A stretch of DNA of 64,000 bases from Deltaproteobacteria bacterium (lineage in GTDB: Bacteria > Desulfobacterota > Desulfomonilia > UBA1062), in assembly GCA_018434685.1 (NCBI GenBank), contig JAHDOV010000013.1, positions 219,675 to 283,674 of the forward strand, in the 5' to 3' direction. Below the pieces are notes generated by a model. The model searched no databases and was not told the origin of the DNA. It saw only the letters and a list, made by a program, of their open reading frames with translations. Below, in pieces: positions 54,601 through 61,291 of the stretch (within the stretch, counting starts at the first letter, position 1; every line of letters starts with the position of its first letter). Made by a program: the position numbers and the translations under genes.

Positions 54601-55530
54601 GTTGGCCAGAGCGAGGCCATACGCACGGTGCTCAAACAGGTGGAACAGGTGGCCCCCACCAGCTCCGCGGTGCTGATCCTGGGCGAAACCGGAACGGGAA
54701 AAGAGCTCGTTGCCCGCGCCATTCACCGGCTCAGCAAACGCAAGGACCGGGTTATGGTGGTCGTCAACTGTGCCTCGCTCCCGTCTGCCCTGGTGGAGAG
54801 CGAACTGTTCGGCAGGGAGAAAGGGGCCTATACCGGGGCCCTGACAAAACAGGCCGGCCGGTTTGAAATAGCCAATGGCTCCACGATCATGCTCGACGAG
54901 ATCGGCGAACTGTCCCTGGAGCTGCAGGCAAAACTGCTGCGGGTTCTCCAGGACGGCTGCTTCGAACGGCTCGGCAGCCCGAAGACCGTCAAGGTGGATG
55001 TGCGGGTGATAGCTGCCACCAACAGGGACCTGGCCGAAGAGGTGAAGAAGGGCAGATTCCGGGAAGACCTCTATTACCGCCTGAATGTCTTTCCCATCCG
55101 GGTGCCCCCGCTGCGGGACCGCGCAGAGGATATTCCGCTTCTGACCTGGGCCTTCATCAACGAGTTCTCGGAACAGATGGGCAAAAAGTTCAGCACGGTG
55201 CCCAAGAGGACCATGGAGTCGCTCAAAGGGTACAGCTGGCCCGGCAATATCCGGCAACTGCGTAATGTGATCGAGCAGGCCTTTATCATCTCCGACGGCA
55301 CGCTCCATGTTCGTCTTCCCCGCGAAGCAGACAATGAAAGCCTGGAGATCACCACCCTGGAGGAAGCCGAGATCAGCTACATCACGAGCGTTCTCGAACG
55401 GACCGGGTGGCGTATCAAAGGCAGGAACGGGGCAGCTGAGCTCCTCGGGCTGAGGCCTTCCACCCTGTACACCAAGATGAAAAAGCTCGGCATCCCGAAC
55501 CGCAGCGAAAAGGACGACATGGAGTCCTGA
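51691..55530 (+). CDS. Large multi-sensor sigma-54 activator (EBP2)
   Basis: A 1279-residue paralogue of EBP1. Predicted order: GAF (about 15-170), GAF (about 200-365), PAS (about 370-490), PAS (about 500-625), GAF (about 630-810), PAS (about 815-930), coiled coil (about 930-960, RLEDQLAEINNLKQKLEAE), AAA+ (about 965-1195) with GETGTGKE and GAYTGA, and a Fis-type DNA-binding end (NGAAELLGLRPSTLYTKM). The two middle PAS units are internal repeats (AQRIAHIGNWEW against AQRIAHLGSWEL). No receiver domain, so ligand or redox sensing is direct. It sits directly upstream of a sigma-54 promoter and ABM gene, and diverges from the methyltransferase operon, either of which may be its target. Confidence 0.92.
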   Translation: MDEITRQTATKPGIPDEMIVKWQRIIDLLGRTVGAPSGLIMKVVSPQIEVFLASKTNGNPYKKGERADLDTGLYCAQVIAQRAPLLVPDALTDPTWDHNPDIALGMTYYLGFPLTWPDGEIFGTICLLDAKNNHQASAYKELVSEFQQLIERDLRIIAETADREKLIAELHQYRNNLQELVYHSTIELQKRSEQLEENLRFETLISEISARFVNLAPEKIDDEITSALDLIRKFFQVDRFMLGRVSEDQSTVHYLHASTAHGIGPITSVDLRTLFPWAHTHLIVQGKPLSTSSVDDLPEEAVIDRQNYIEQGLYSTLSVPVIDERSAGYCVTATSDRRQYQWPLDYIPRLRLVGEIFVNILNRGMSELRLKQTESEYRTLADTTYDWVYWQNPEGTMRYVSPSCERITGYTAREFQEDPSLLERIILPEDRHIWDSHHQEQSEEISRSIQFRIRKKNSVVVWIDHACTRVYNTEGTCLGHRVSNRDITPRKQVEQELKNSRTRLLQAQRIAHIGNWEWSSAENSLFLSEEVHRIFGFEPKATRVSYAAFLDRVHPDDREAVKQAVNESLTDPAQGFSIDYRIIRPDGSERVVHSQGEIALDHLGKAVRMNGTTQDITERKNAEVIGELSRAFYEIANEDTDPGEKQNRFVRVIQQYTGCRAVGIRLLGNDRYIPYTACTGFSEEFYEMESPLSLDIDRCMCIRVIRGDTDASLPFFTENGSFYMNATTRFLATVSEEDKGETRNVCNAMGYESVALVPIKLNDRIDGLIHLADTRENMVPIDKIRILENVSVPLGLTIRRALADLKLNKSEKNLSEAQRIAHLGSWELNIVTNELMWSDEVYRIFGLEPQKFAATYDAFLDSVHPDDRTAVMEAVNRSLADPDHTYDIHHRVLRPDGTERIVHERAEVFFSQDGTPLRLIGTVQDITEQKRMEKRLEDQLAEINNLKQKLEAENIYLRKEINLLYTHDEIVGQSEAIRTVLKQVEQVAPTSSAVLILGETGTGKELVARAIHRLSKRKDRVMVVVNCASLPSALVESELFGREKGAYTGALTKQAGRFEIANGSTIMLDEIGELSLELQAKLLRVLQDGCFERLGSPKTVKVDVRVIAATNRDLAEEVKKGRFREDLYYRLNVFPIRVPPLRDRAEDIPLLTWAFINEFSEQMGKKFSTVPKRTMESLKGYSWPGNIRQLRNVIEQAFIISDGTLHVRLPREADNESLEITTLEEAEISYITSVLERTGWRIKGRNGAAELLGLRPSTLYTKMKKLGIPNRSEKDDMES

Positions 55531-55539
55531 GGCTTCAGG
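55526..55539 (+). promoter_or_regulatory. Dyad CCTGA-N4-TCAGG, candidate EBP2 site
   Basis: A perfect 5-bp dyad overlapping the stop of EBP2, about 107 bases before the -24 box, the same relative place as the upstream site after EBP1, which also contains CCTGA. Short, so tentative. Confidence 0.4.
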
Positions 55540-55600
55540 GCAACCACCCCACCTGACGAAGACCTGTTATTCTGCACGGTCTTTCTTTTTATCCTATTAT

Positions 55601-55613
55601 TATCAGAATGTTA
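55601..55613 (+). promoter_or_regulatory. IHF-type site, ABM-2 promoter
   Basis: TATCAGAATGTTA, 12 of 13 to WATCAA-N4-TTR, 26 bases before the -24 box. Confidence 0.5.
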
Positions 55614-55639
55614 GGAAATTATCGCTGCCCCCTATTGAA

Positions 55640-55655
55640 TGGCATTAATCTCGTC
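55640..55655 (+). promoter_or_regulatory. Probable sigma-54 promoter of ABM-2
   Basis: TGGCATTAATCTCGTC resembles the other two promoters (TGGCAT..ATCTCG) but has GT instead of GC at -12, so it may be weak. Confidence 0.6.
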
Positions 55656-55668
55656 ATATTTTAAGGGT

Positions 55669-56010
55669 ATGGTCATATGCATGGTGAGAATCATCCCGAA
55701 GCCCGAACGCCGGCAGGACGTCCTGGATCTCCTCCAGTCCCTCCAGGGCCCCACCGGGGTGAAGTCCGGATGCATGGAGTGCGGCATCTACGAGGAGTAT
55801 GGGAAGAGGAAGGGAATTCTCTATGTCGAGCAGTGGCTCTCCCAGGAAACCCTGCAGGAGCATATCCGCTCCACCATGTACGTGCGGGTGCTCTCCGCCC
55901 TGGAACTCGCCAGTGAGCCGCCCGACATATACTTTTACGACGTTTCCCGCATCGAGGGGCTGGACCTCATCGAATCGCTCAGGAGCGGTCCCGGCGAACA
56001 ACTCGGATGA
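55669..56010 (+). CDS. ABM-fold protein, copy 2
   Basis: A 113-residue paralogue of the protein at 18761: MVRIIPKPERRQDVLDLLQS, SGCMECGIYEEYGK, LYVEQWLSQETLQEHI, DIYFYDVSRIEGLDLIESLR. The start at 55669 follows AAGGG and matches the GTG of copy 1; an ATG at 55681 is an alternative. Both genes sit right behind sigma-54 promoters and both keep the SGCMEC segment, implying one conserved role in these regulons. No neighbour shares its short transcript. Confidence 0.75.
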   Translation: MVICMVRIIPKPERRQDVLDLLQSLQGPTGVKSGCMECGIYEEYGKRKGILYVEQWLSQETLQEHIRSTMYVRVLSALELASEPPDIYFYDVSRIEGLDLIESLRSGPGEQLG

Positions 56011-56085
56011 GCCTTCCCCTTCATGCAGCCACCTGGGGTGGTGCCCCGGAGGGCCCTCATATTTATGAATAACCATTCATTATAT

Positions 56086-56114
56086 TTGACTCATGCCCTC
56101 AAACAGGGTATATA
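56086..56114 (+). promoter_or_regulatory. Sigma-70-type promoter of the lyase gene
   Basis: TTGACT, a 17-base spacer, TATATA: near consensus. Predicted start about 56121, giving a leader of some 270 bases. Confidence 0.7.
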
Positions 56115-56120
56115 GTCCCC

Positions 56121-56210
56121 GTGACTCAAGAAAACATACCCTCATCCTTGCGAAACATCGACACCCGTACTTCCTCTTACGTCTACTATTACCTCTACCC
56201 CGGCTGTTAA
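56121..56210 (+). CDS. Possible Tyr-rich leader peptide
   Basis: A 29-codon frame starting GTG and ending in TAA. It contains TAC GTC TAC TAT TAC CTC TAC (YVYYYLY), then Pro-Gly-Cys-stop inside the hairpin at 56198-56216. A block of Tyr codons before a hairpin, in the leader of a possible tyrosine lyase, suggests translation-dependent control. Caution: no ribosome site is visible, the GTG is almost at the predicted transcript start, and the adjoining frame is Leu-rich because the DNA is a simple TAC/CTC-like run. Confidence 0.3.
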   Translation: MTQENIPSSLRNIDTRTSSYVYYYLYPGC

Positions 56211-56216
56211 CCGGGG
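56198..56216 (+). terminator. Leader hairpin, possible attenuator
   Basis: CCCCGG/CCGGGG stem with a 7-nt loop; a U-rich stretch (ctaacttttt) starts about 8 bases later rather than at once. Could be an attenuator for the lyase. Confidence 0.4.
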
Positions 56217-56394
56217 CATAGTCTAACTTTTTCATTCCGAATAACCGTATTTTTTTCAAACCAGGGATAAAACTCCTGCATCTGCACAGCAGTTTATTGC
56301 TACATCACCTGCACCAGATGAAAGCGAACCTTCAGGAGCGAGCGAAAAAGCAAGCAGCTATGAAGACACTGTCAGAAACGGAGGAAACCAGATA

Positions 56395-57840
56395 ATGAAT
56401 ATTTGCTTGTCAGATGGAAGAGTAATACCGGTAGAGATGCACCAGGTACGCATCGTTCAGAAAAAATCTCTTGCGAACATAAATCAGAGGCTCAGTGCCC
56501 TAAAGGAGGCAGGCTACAACACCTTCGGCCTGCGCACCAGGGATATCTTCATGGACATGCTCACCGACAGCGGAACCAATGCCATGAGCGACAACCAGCT
56601 GGCGGCCATGATGGTCTCTGACGATGCATATGCGGGGTCCGAGAGCTTCTACCGGCTCAAGGACGCGGTGAAGGATGTCTTCGGGTTCACCCATGTGCTG
56701 CCGGTTCACCAGGGCCGGGCAGCAGAGCACCTGCTGGCAAAGGTGTTTGTGAAACCCGGCAACATCGTCCCCATGAACTATCATTTCACCACCACCAAGA
56801 CACATTTCGAGATGGAAGGCGGGAAAGTGGTGGAGATCTGCACTGAAGAGGCCTTCAACACGCAGAGCACGAACCCCTTCAAGGGCAACCTCGACCTCGA
56901 AAAGCTCGAGGAGACCATCAGTTCCTGCGGCGCGCAGAACATATCCTTTGTGAGGATGGAGGCGACCACGAACCTCATCGGCGGGCAGCCGTTTTCCCTG
57001 GGCAACCTCAAGGCGGTCAAAGAGATCGCCTCCCGGCACGGCATCCTCCTCATGGTGGACGGAAGCCTCATCTCGGAGAATGCCTACCTCATCAAACAGC
57101 GGGAAGAGGCATACCACAAGGCATCGATCCAGGATATCATCAGCGAGATCTGCTCTCTGTCCGACCTGTTCTACCTCTCGGGCAGGAAGAGCTGCAGCGT
57201 GCGCGGCGGGTTTATCGCCACCAATGACAGCAGGCTCTATGGGAGAATCATGCCCCTGCTGCCTGTGTTCGAGGGCTTTCTCACCTACGGCGGCATGTCC
57301 ACCAAGGAGATCGAGGCAATGGCCGTGGGCATCCGCGAGATGACCGATGTGGATGTTGCCGGCTGCTCGGTAGAGCTGATCAGGTATTTTGCCCAGCGCC
57401 TCATGGAGAACGGGGTGCCCGTGGTCACGCCCCCGGGCGGCCTGGCCTGTCATGTGGATGCCATGCGGTTTGTGCCGCACATCCCGCAGCTGCAGTACCC
57501 GGCAGGGGCGCTCGCCGCAGCCATCTACCTGTGCTCGGGCATCAGGAGCATGGAGCGGGGCACGGTCTCCATGGACCGCGACGCCGACGGCAACGATGTG
57601 CCCTCCGACCTGGAGCTGGCACGGCTTGCCGTGCCGCGAAGGGTCTACACCGTCTCGCACGTGGAATACGCGGTGGACCGCCTGACCTGGCTCTTCAACC
57701 ACCGAGAGCTCATTGGAGGGCTTGAATTCACCGAAGAGCCGGCAGTGCTGCGGTTCTTCCTCGGGAAACTGCGGCCGCTGGGCAACTGGGGAGAGACCCT
57801 GGCCCAGGCATTCAGGGAATCCTTCGGTTCGGAGTTCTGA
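56395..57840 (+). CDS. Tryptophanase/tyrosine phenol-lyase family PLP enzyme
   Basis: A 481-residue beta-eliminating lyase. Conserved: GYNTFGLRTRDIFMDMLTDSGTNAMS-like start (about 40-65), AYAGSESFY, VHQGRAAEH, FTTTKTHFE, NLIGGQPFS, PLP lysine in LSGRKSCSVRGGF, SGIRSMERG and VPRRVYT (substrate carboxylate Arg). Family members split amino acids to pyruvate, ammonia and a leaving group (phenol or indole). One odd change: the family motif D-x-x-R after the PLP-binding Asp (DATR in tyrosine phenol-lyase, DSAR in tryptophanase, from memory) is DGSL here, so the reaction may differ. GGAGG before the ATG. Confidence 0.85.
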   Translation: MNICLSDGRVIPVEMHQVRIVQKKSLANINQRLSALKEAGYNTFGLRTRDIFMDMLTDSGTNAMSDNQLAAMMVSDDAYAGSESFYRLKDAVKDVFGFTHVLPVHQGRAAEHLLAKVFVKPGNIVPMNYHFTTTKTHFEMEGGKVVEICTEEAFNTQSTNPFKGNLDLEKLEETISSCGAQNISFVRMEATTNLIGGQPFSLGNLKAVKEIASRHGILLMVDGSLISENAYLIKQREEAYHKASIQDIISEICSLSDLFYLSGRKSCSVRGGFIATNDSRLYGRIMPLLPVFEGFLTYGGMSTKEIEAMAVGIREMTDVDVAGCSVELIRYFAQRLMENGVPVVTPPGGLACHVDAMRFVPHIPQLQYPAGALAAAIYLCSGIRSMERGTVSMDRDADGNDVPSDLELARLAVPRRVYTVSHVEYAVDRLTWLFNHRELIGGLEFTEEPAVLRFFLGKLRPLGNWGETLAQAFRESFGSEF

Positions 57841-57844
57841 GGTG

Positions 57845-57878
57845 TTTTTGCCGGCAGGCTGATGCCTGCCGGCAAAAA
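57845..57878. other. Perfect 15-bp hairpin after the lyase gene
   Basis: tttttgccggcaggc pairs with gcctgccggcaaaaa around TGAT, 4 bases past the stop. T-run first and A-run last, so the U-tail is inside the stem rather than after it; termination is possible but not classical. Confidence 0.6.
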
Positions 57879-57880
57879 TA

Positions 57881-57912
57881 GGCACTAGGCGCTGGGCACT
57901 AGGCACTGGGCA
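57881..57912 (+). repeat. Short tandem GGCACTAGG-type repeats
   Basis: Successive units ggcactagg, cgctggg, cactagg, cactggg. A related group, ggcgctaggcatttggcac, recurs at 58021-58050. Simple-sequence repeats of this kind are common in some deltaproteobacterial intergenic DNA. Confidence 0.6.
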
Positions 57913-58108
57913 GGGCAAGACTTTGGGAGCAAGAACCCAGGCAGAGCAGCAGGCTTGTTCATGATCTCAGGCAGAAGTTGGTGAAAATTCGAATCTCGGA
58001 TTGCGGATTTGATAAAGACAGGCGCTAGGCATTTGGCACTGGGCGCTAGGAAAAACAGAAACTAAAGAGACTTGGAACTATATCACCGCGGAGACAGAGA
58101 GGTCGCAG

Positions 58109-58157
58109 AGAAAAGATCTTTTCTTTTAACGTGCAGGGAGACGGCTGCACGTTAAAA
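58109..58157. repeat. Adjacent palindromes in junction region
   Basis: agaaaagatcttttct (58109-58124) is a perfect 16-bp palindrome. Overlapping it, ttttaacgtgcag (58124-58136) pairs with ctgcacgttaaaa (58145-58157). The second has AAC...GTT ends reminiscent of an attC core but lacks unpaired bases, so I list it only as a repeat. Confidence 0.5.
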
Positions 58158-58675
58158 ACATCTATCACTTCGTGAAGAATGAACAGATTGTAGGCCATGG
58201 TGTCGACAAAGTCGGCTCCTTGGCAAAGACGGTGACGTGTCCGGAGTAGCCGAAGGCGAAGAGGGATTGGAGAAAAAAGCGACCTTTCATGAACAGGGGG
58301 GGCAATTTGCTGCTCTCCTTTCACCATTTACTTCTTACCATTTACCATTCACTTTTCTTTGTCGTTCCCTTGTTTCTCATAATCTTTTGACAATCCATGC
58401 TGTTGAGCGTAGGATGCGTTTGTTTTCGTAGGGAAATCAGGTAATGTTTGAAATGAATTTATGGAACCGGATGTTTTGATTTTGGGCGGTCAGAAAAGCA
58501 GGTACTGTAAAATCAGAAATGAAGGCCTTTAGTCTGTAGATGCTTCGAAAGAAATGCCCTTGGGGTGCATAAAGGAGAGGAAAGCGGTTCTAATCTCAAC
58601 AATCAACATGATACCTGGTTCATTTTGTCAAATGTTGAGACGCGATGACCTTACCACATTGTTTGAATTTCAAAA

Positions 58676-58732
58676 TACGGATCTATTCCGTAAAATGAGA
58701 TATATATTACAAAATACGGAATGGTTCCGTAT
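58676..58732 (+). promoter_or_regulatory. Two tandem TACGGA-TCCGTA dyads
   Basis: TACGGA-N5-TCCGTA (58676-58692) and ATACGGAATGGTTCCGTAT (58714-58732) lie 38 bases apart, about 35 bases before the first cassette gene. Repeated dyads of the same half-site look like an operator for a dimeric repressor. Confidence 0.45.
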
Positions 58733-58763
58733 AGTAATTGTTATGTGAAAGGACATAAAGCTC

Positions 58764-59174
58764 ATGGATGATATTTTAGTGTGTGACTTTGTAAAAGATG
58801 TAATTAATGGGGAAATAGCTATCTCATCTGATGATAAAGAAGAATTTATTAGACAATATAGATCTTCATTAGAGCAGACAAAAGGTATTAACGGTGTTGT
58901 ATATGTATTTAAATCAGAAAGACCAATACCAAGGTTAAAGGGCTACAGCAATATCTTATATATCGGCGAAACAAAACATGATGCATGGAACAGATACAAT
59001 GTTGAAAGGGATACTAATAATTTTTGGCATGTGTATCAGTATACTATAGAAAAATATGGCTCAATTCATATTGATGTTTATAAAACTGAAAAACACAAAG
59101 AAACCGAAAAAAACTTCCTTGATCAGTATTTTAAAAAACATAAAGAACTACCGCCATTCAATAGAAAAGGTTAA
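58764..59174 (+). CDS. GIY-YIG nuclease-like cassette protein
   Basis: A 136-residue protein with a GIY-YIG-like pair: GVVYVFKS (about 44-51) and ILYIGETKHDAWNRY (about 69-83, with Arg), followed by a conserved-looking Glu near ETEKNFLDQY. The fold cuts DNA in repair, mobile-intron and restriction enzymes; remote members may not cut. AT-rich, unlike the core genes. AAAGGA precedes the ATG. First gene of the cassette array, with an attC-like site 9 bases after its stop. Confidence 0.6.
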   Translation: MDDILVCDFVKDVINGEIAISSDDKEEFIRQYRSSLEQTKGINGVVYVFKSERPIPRLKGYSNILYIGETKHDAWNRYNVERDTNNFWHVYQYTIEKYGSIHIDVYKTEKHKETEKNFLDQYFKKHKELPPFNRKG

Positions 59175-59183
59175 TTATTGATC

Positions 59184-59244
59184 ACATAACAAGGCGCTCG
59201 TTCGGACGCTCCTTACGTCGCGCCGCACAGCTTAAACGTTCGGC
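59184..59244 (+). repeat. attC-like recombination site 1
   Basis: Ends ACATAAC and GTTCGGC frame a 61-bp imperfect dyad (GGCGC...GCGCC, GACG...CGTC) directly after a gene stop and just before the next ATG. Layout as in integron attC sites. Confidence 0.65.
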
Positions 59245-59251
59245 CTAAGGT

Positions 59252-60187
59252 ATGAATATGAACTGGAAAGAATACGAAATCTATATTACGAGGCATTTCC
59301 AAAAACTTTTCCCGAATGCTTCGATCAAGCACAATGTCAAACGTTTTGGAATTATCTCAAAAATAGAGCGCCAAATAGATATTTTAGTCGAAGATACTGT
59401 TGCAGGATTCACTATTTCAATAATCATTGATTGTAAATATTTCAGTAAGAAAGTTGATGTTAAGGACGTTGAGTCATTCCTAAGCTTTTTGCTAGATTTG
59501 AAAGCAAGTAAAGGAATAATGATTACTAATGTTGGATATTCTAAAGCTGCTTATAATAGAGCTACCTACGACACGCAAGATGTTGAGCTTAGAATAATCA
59601 ATTTTGAAGACTTAGATCTATTCCAAGGATTTCTTGCTATTCCATATTCCGGCGGACACTGCGCTGTTGTATCAGCACCAAATGGTTGGGTAATAGATAA
59701 TAATCCGAAAGGCCCTTATCTTGCTTCAATTTATCCCGCCGGATTAACGCAGGAGGAGGCATTTCATACTGATGGATTCATGTATCTTCTTTTTAGTCAT
59801 AAGGATAAGAAGCTACCCGATCTACAAAGCCTCCTTAAGTTGCAAGAAGAAGGCATTAATCGGAAATATCGTAAACCTTTGTATGAGTATATCCCAACAA
59901 TTACCAGAGATGATTGCAATACAATCTTGAGAATTCTTGAAGCCGAAGAAATACCAAATACTGTAGACTGCACCCTCTTCTTGGATTTTCCTGAGGTAAT
60001 TTTATTCATAACGCTACTATCTCCTAAGAATAAACTTTCAGATTATCTTAAAAAGCTCGAATGGGTTGGAATTAAACTTATAAAAGGACAAGTTATCCAT
60101 GCTGTAAATGGCGAACCTTTATCTATTTTTAATCAGCAAGAAAAAGCCGAACCAAAGGGTCCACCGGACGGCTTACGCCGCCGGTGA
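59252..60187 (+). CDS. Restriction-endonuclease-like (Mrr-type PD-(D/E)XK) cassette protein
   Basis: A 311-residue protein. The first 130 residues resemble Mrr-like nucleases: RQIDILVEDTVAGF then IIIDCKYFSKKVDVKDVESF (Asp...D-C-K as a D-x-K motif) and GIMITNVGYSKAAYNRA. The C-terminal half (about 140-300) has no match I recognise. The last dozen residues (EPKGPPDGLRRR) are encoded by the attC-like site that overlaps the gene's end. Possibly a defence nuclease; no methylase lies nearby. Confidence 0.6.
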   Translation: MNMNWKEYEIYITRHFQKLFPNASIKHNVKRFGIISKIERQIDILVEDTVAGFTISIIIDCKYFSKKVDVKDVESFLSFLLDLKASKGIMITNVGYSKAAYNRATYDTQDVELRIINFEDLDLFQGFLAIPYSGGHCAVVSAPNGWVIDNNPKGPYLASIYPAGLTQEEAFHTDGFMYLLFSHKDKKLPDLQSLLKLQEEGINRKYRKPLYEYIPTITRDDCNTILRILEAEEIPNTVDCTLFLDFPEVILFITLLSPKNKLSDYLKKLEWVGIKLIKGQVIHAVNGEPLSIFNQQEKAEPKGPPDGLRRR

Positions 60188-60202
60188 TCCTTGCCGTTGG
60201 AC
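60146..60202 (+). repeat. attC-like recombination site 2
   Basis: GCCGAAC and GTTGGAC ends, with a stem CACCGG-A-CGGC / GCCG-CCGGTG that leaves one A unpaired. The extrahelical base is a hallmark of attC strand recognition. Overlaps the 3' end of the preceding gene. Confidence 0.8.
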
Positions 60203-60211
60203 TGAGGAAAT

Positions 60212-60652
60212 ATGAAAAGAATACTATTCTGTGTCGTAATCTTCTTACTTGTTAATTCAATTTGTTTTGCTAGAGATCCTGTTACAGGATACGGCACTCT
60301 AATTGCCATTGAGTTTAAAACAAATGATTTAATTACTGCTGTGGGAAAATTGGAATATACCGGAGAAACATTAGAAATTGTTGGTTTCTCAGAGGGTATT
60401 GCAGGCATGGGAATAATTTCAACACCTCAGATATACAAAATCATAGAAAAAACAATCAGAGCACAAGGTATTCACCACATTAAAGGCCAAAATCAAAATG
60501 GAGTAATAGCAAGCGGAACTATAGACTTTCGTGATCAAATAAAACCCAAAATAAATATTGTTACAGATGGAGGAACAATTATTACTAATATTTCGTCAGA
60601 AGGATTGCGGTGGAAAAAGAGATACATATCAAACATCATTTTAGGACAATAA
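60212..60652 (+). CDS. Exported hypothetical cassette protein
   Basis: A 146-residue protein with a clear signal peptide (MKRILFCVVIFLLVNSICFA). The mature part is Ile/Gly/Thr-rich, probably beta-structured (LIAIEFKTNDLITAVGKLEY, NIVTDGGTIITNIS). No family recognised. Genes for small exported proteins are common in integron cassettes. Separated from neighbours only by attC-like sites. Confidence 0.6.
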   Translation: MKRILFCVVIFLLVNSICFARDPVTGYGTLIAIEFKTNDLITAVGKLEYTGETLEIVGFSEGIAGMGIISTPQIYKIIEKTIRAQGIHHIKGQNQNGVIASGTIDFRDQIKPKINIVTDGGTIITNISSEGLRWKKRYISNIILGQ

Positions 60653-60655
60653 TAC

Positions 60656-60726
60656 GTCCAACCTGTCGCTTCACATGGACCGCAAGGGCCTGCGGCCCTT
60701 CCGGCCAGTGAGCTTTTTAGTTCGAA
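60656..60726 (+). repeat. attC-like recombination site 3
   Basis: GTCCAAC (exact RYYYAAC) and GTTCGAA ends frame a 71-bp dyad with AAGGGCC-TGC-GGCCCTT at its centre. Confidence 0.7.
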
Positions 60727-60733
60727 TGACAAT

Positions 60734-61255
60734 ATGACCACAAATATTACAGCATATTATCAACTTGGCAAGTTTATCGTTTTGTTCCAACATGTGGAGG
60801 CTGAAATCAAAGAGATTCTTGTTCTTCTTGCCGAAGCTGATAATGAGATGGTCCGTATCCTTATCAACGATCTTGAGTATGCAAAGCGTCTCAATACAGC
60901 AGATGTGCTGTTTTCAAGATTTGTTGATCTAAGATCCGGGGCTGATAAGTCTGCCAAGGTAGAATTCCATAACCTAATGAGTAATCTTAAAAAATTGGGA
61001 GAACGCAGGAACGAAATAGTTCATTCTTGGTATGTGGATTGGGTGACTGTAGATGGAGAAAGAGGACTGATTCGTGAAAACTCTAGGAACCGGGGGAGTA
61101 AGGGAATTCGCGAGGAACAAGAGGAAGAACTTTTACCAGAGTCATTTGAAACTGATTTTGCAAATCTTAATAGTGCACTTCAATTACTTAATAAATTTCG
61201 TTTAAAGATAATTGATTGGCTTTATCCTGACTTACAGTTAGAGGATGGCGATTAA
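60734..61255 (+). CDS. HEPN-like cassette protein
   Basis: A 173-residue all-helical protein. LGERRNEIVHSWYVDW (about 95-110) holds R-x4-H, the signature of HEPN RNase-like domains, preceded by helices QHVEAEIKEILVLLAEA and followed by an acidic loop and a closing helix. HEPN proteins are often toxins or defence effectors; no antitoxin candidate sits beside it. The short motif makes the call tentative. A start at 60734 is the only in-frame ATG; no strong ribosome site. Confidence 0.55.
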   Translation: MTTNITAYYQLGKFIVLFQHVEAEIKEILVLLAEADNEMVRILINDLEYAKRLNTADVLFSRFVDLRSGADKSAKVEFHNLMSNLKKLGERRNEIVHSWYVDWVTVDGERGLIRENSRNRGSKGIREEQEEELLPESFETDFANLNSALQLLNKFRLKIIDWLYPDLQLEDGD

Positions 61256-61291
61256 ATTGCTTAGCATTGTGCATATCGTGGGAGAGGGTAA

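Larger units (their letters stand above)
56011..56394. other. Leader and promoter region of the lyase gene
   Basis: About 380 bases: a sigma-70-type promoter (56086-56114), a short Tyr-rich open frame (56121-56210), an overlapping hairpin (56198-56216), then about 180 bases before the lyase ATG. An 11-codon frame (56360-56395) ends TAATG over the lyase start and could couple translation. Confidence 0.5.
57841..58763. other. Repeat-rich junction between GC-rich core and AT-rich cassette array
   Basis: More than 900 bases without a credible gene. It holds a 15-bp hairpin, GGCACTAGG-type short repeats, two further palindromes and paired TACGGA dyads (listed separately). Base composition drops from GC-rich to clearly AT-rich within it. 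A 64-codon frame at 58554 is low quality and is not called. Confidence 0.6.

Noticed and set aside
52798..55308. 836-codon minus-strand open frame opposite EBP2
   Set aside because: Antisense shadow of a GC-rich gene; no domain and the plus strand has clear GAF/PAS/AAA+ motifs.
56093..56215. Leu-rich 40-codon leader frame before the lyase
   Set aside because: Its ATG lies inside the promoter spacer, so it would not be on the predicted transcript; kept only as a caution to the Tyr-rich frame.
56500..57918. 472-codon minus-strand frame opposite the PLP lyase
   Set aside because: Antisense to conserved PLP-enzyme motifs; composition typical of a GC-rich shadow.
57881..58050. Possible CRISPR array from the GGCACTAGG repeats
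   Set aside because: Units are 7-9 bases, contiguous and without spacers of fixed length.
58124..58157. Inverted repeat with AAC...GTT ends as an attC site
   Set aside because: Perfect stem without unpaired bases and no gene directly before it.
58554..58748. 64-codon frame over the TACGGA dyads
   Set aside because: Its repeated QNTxxFR segments arise from the DNA dyads themselves; no ribosome site.
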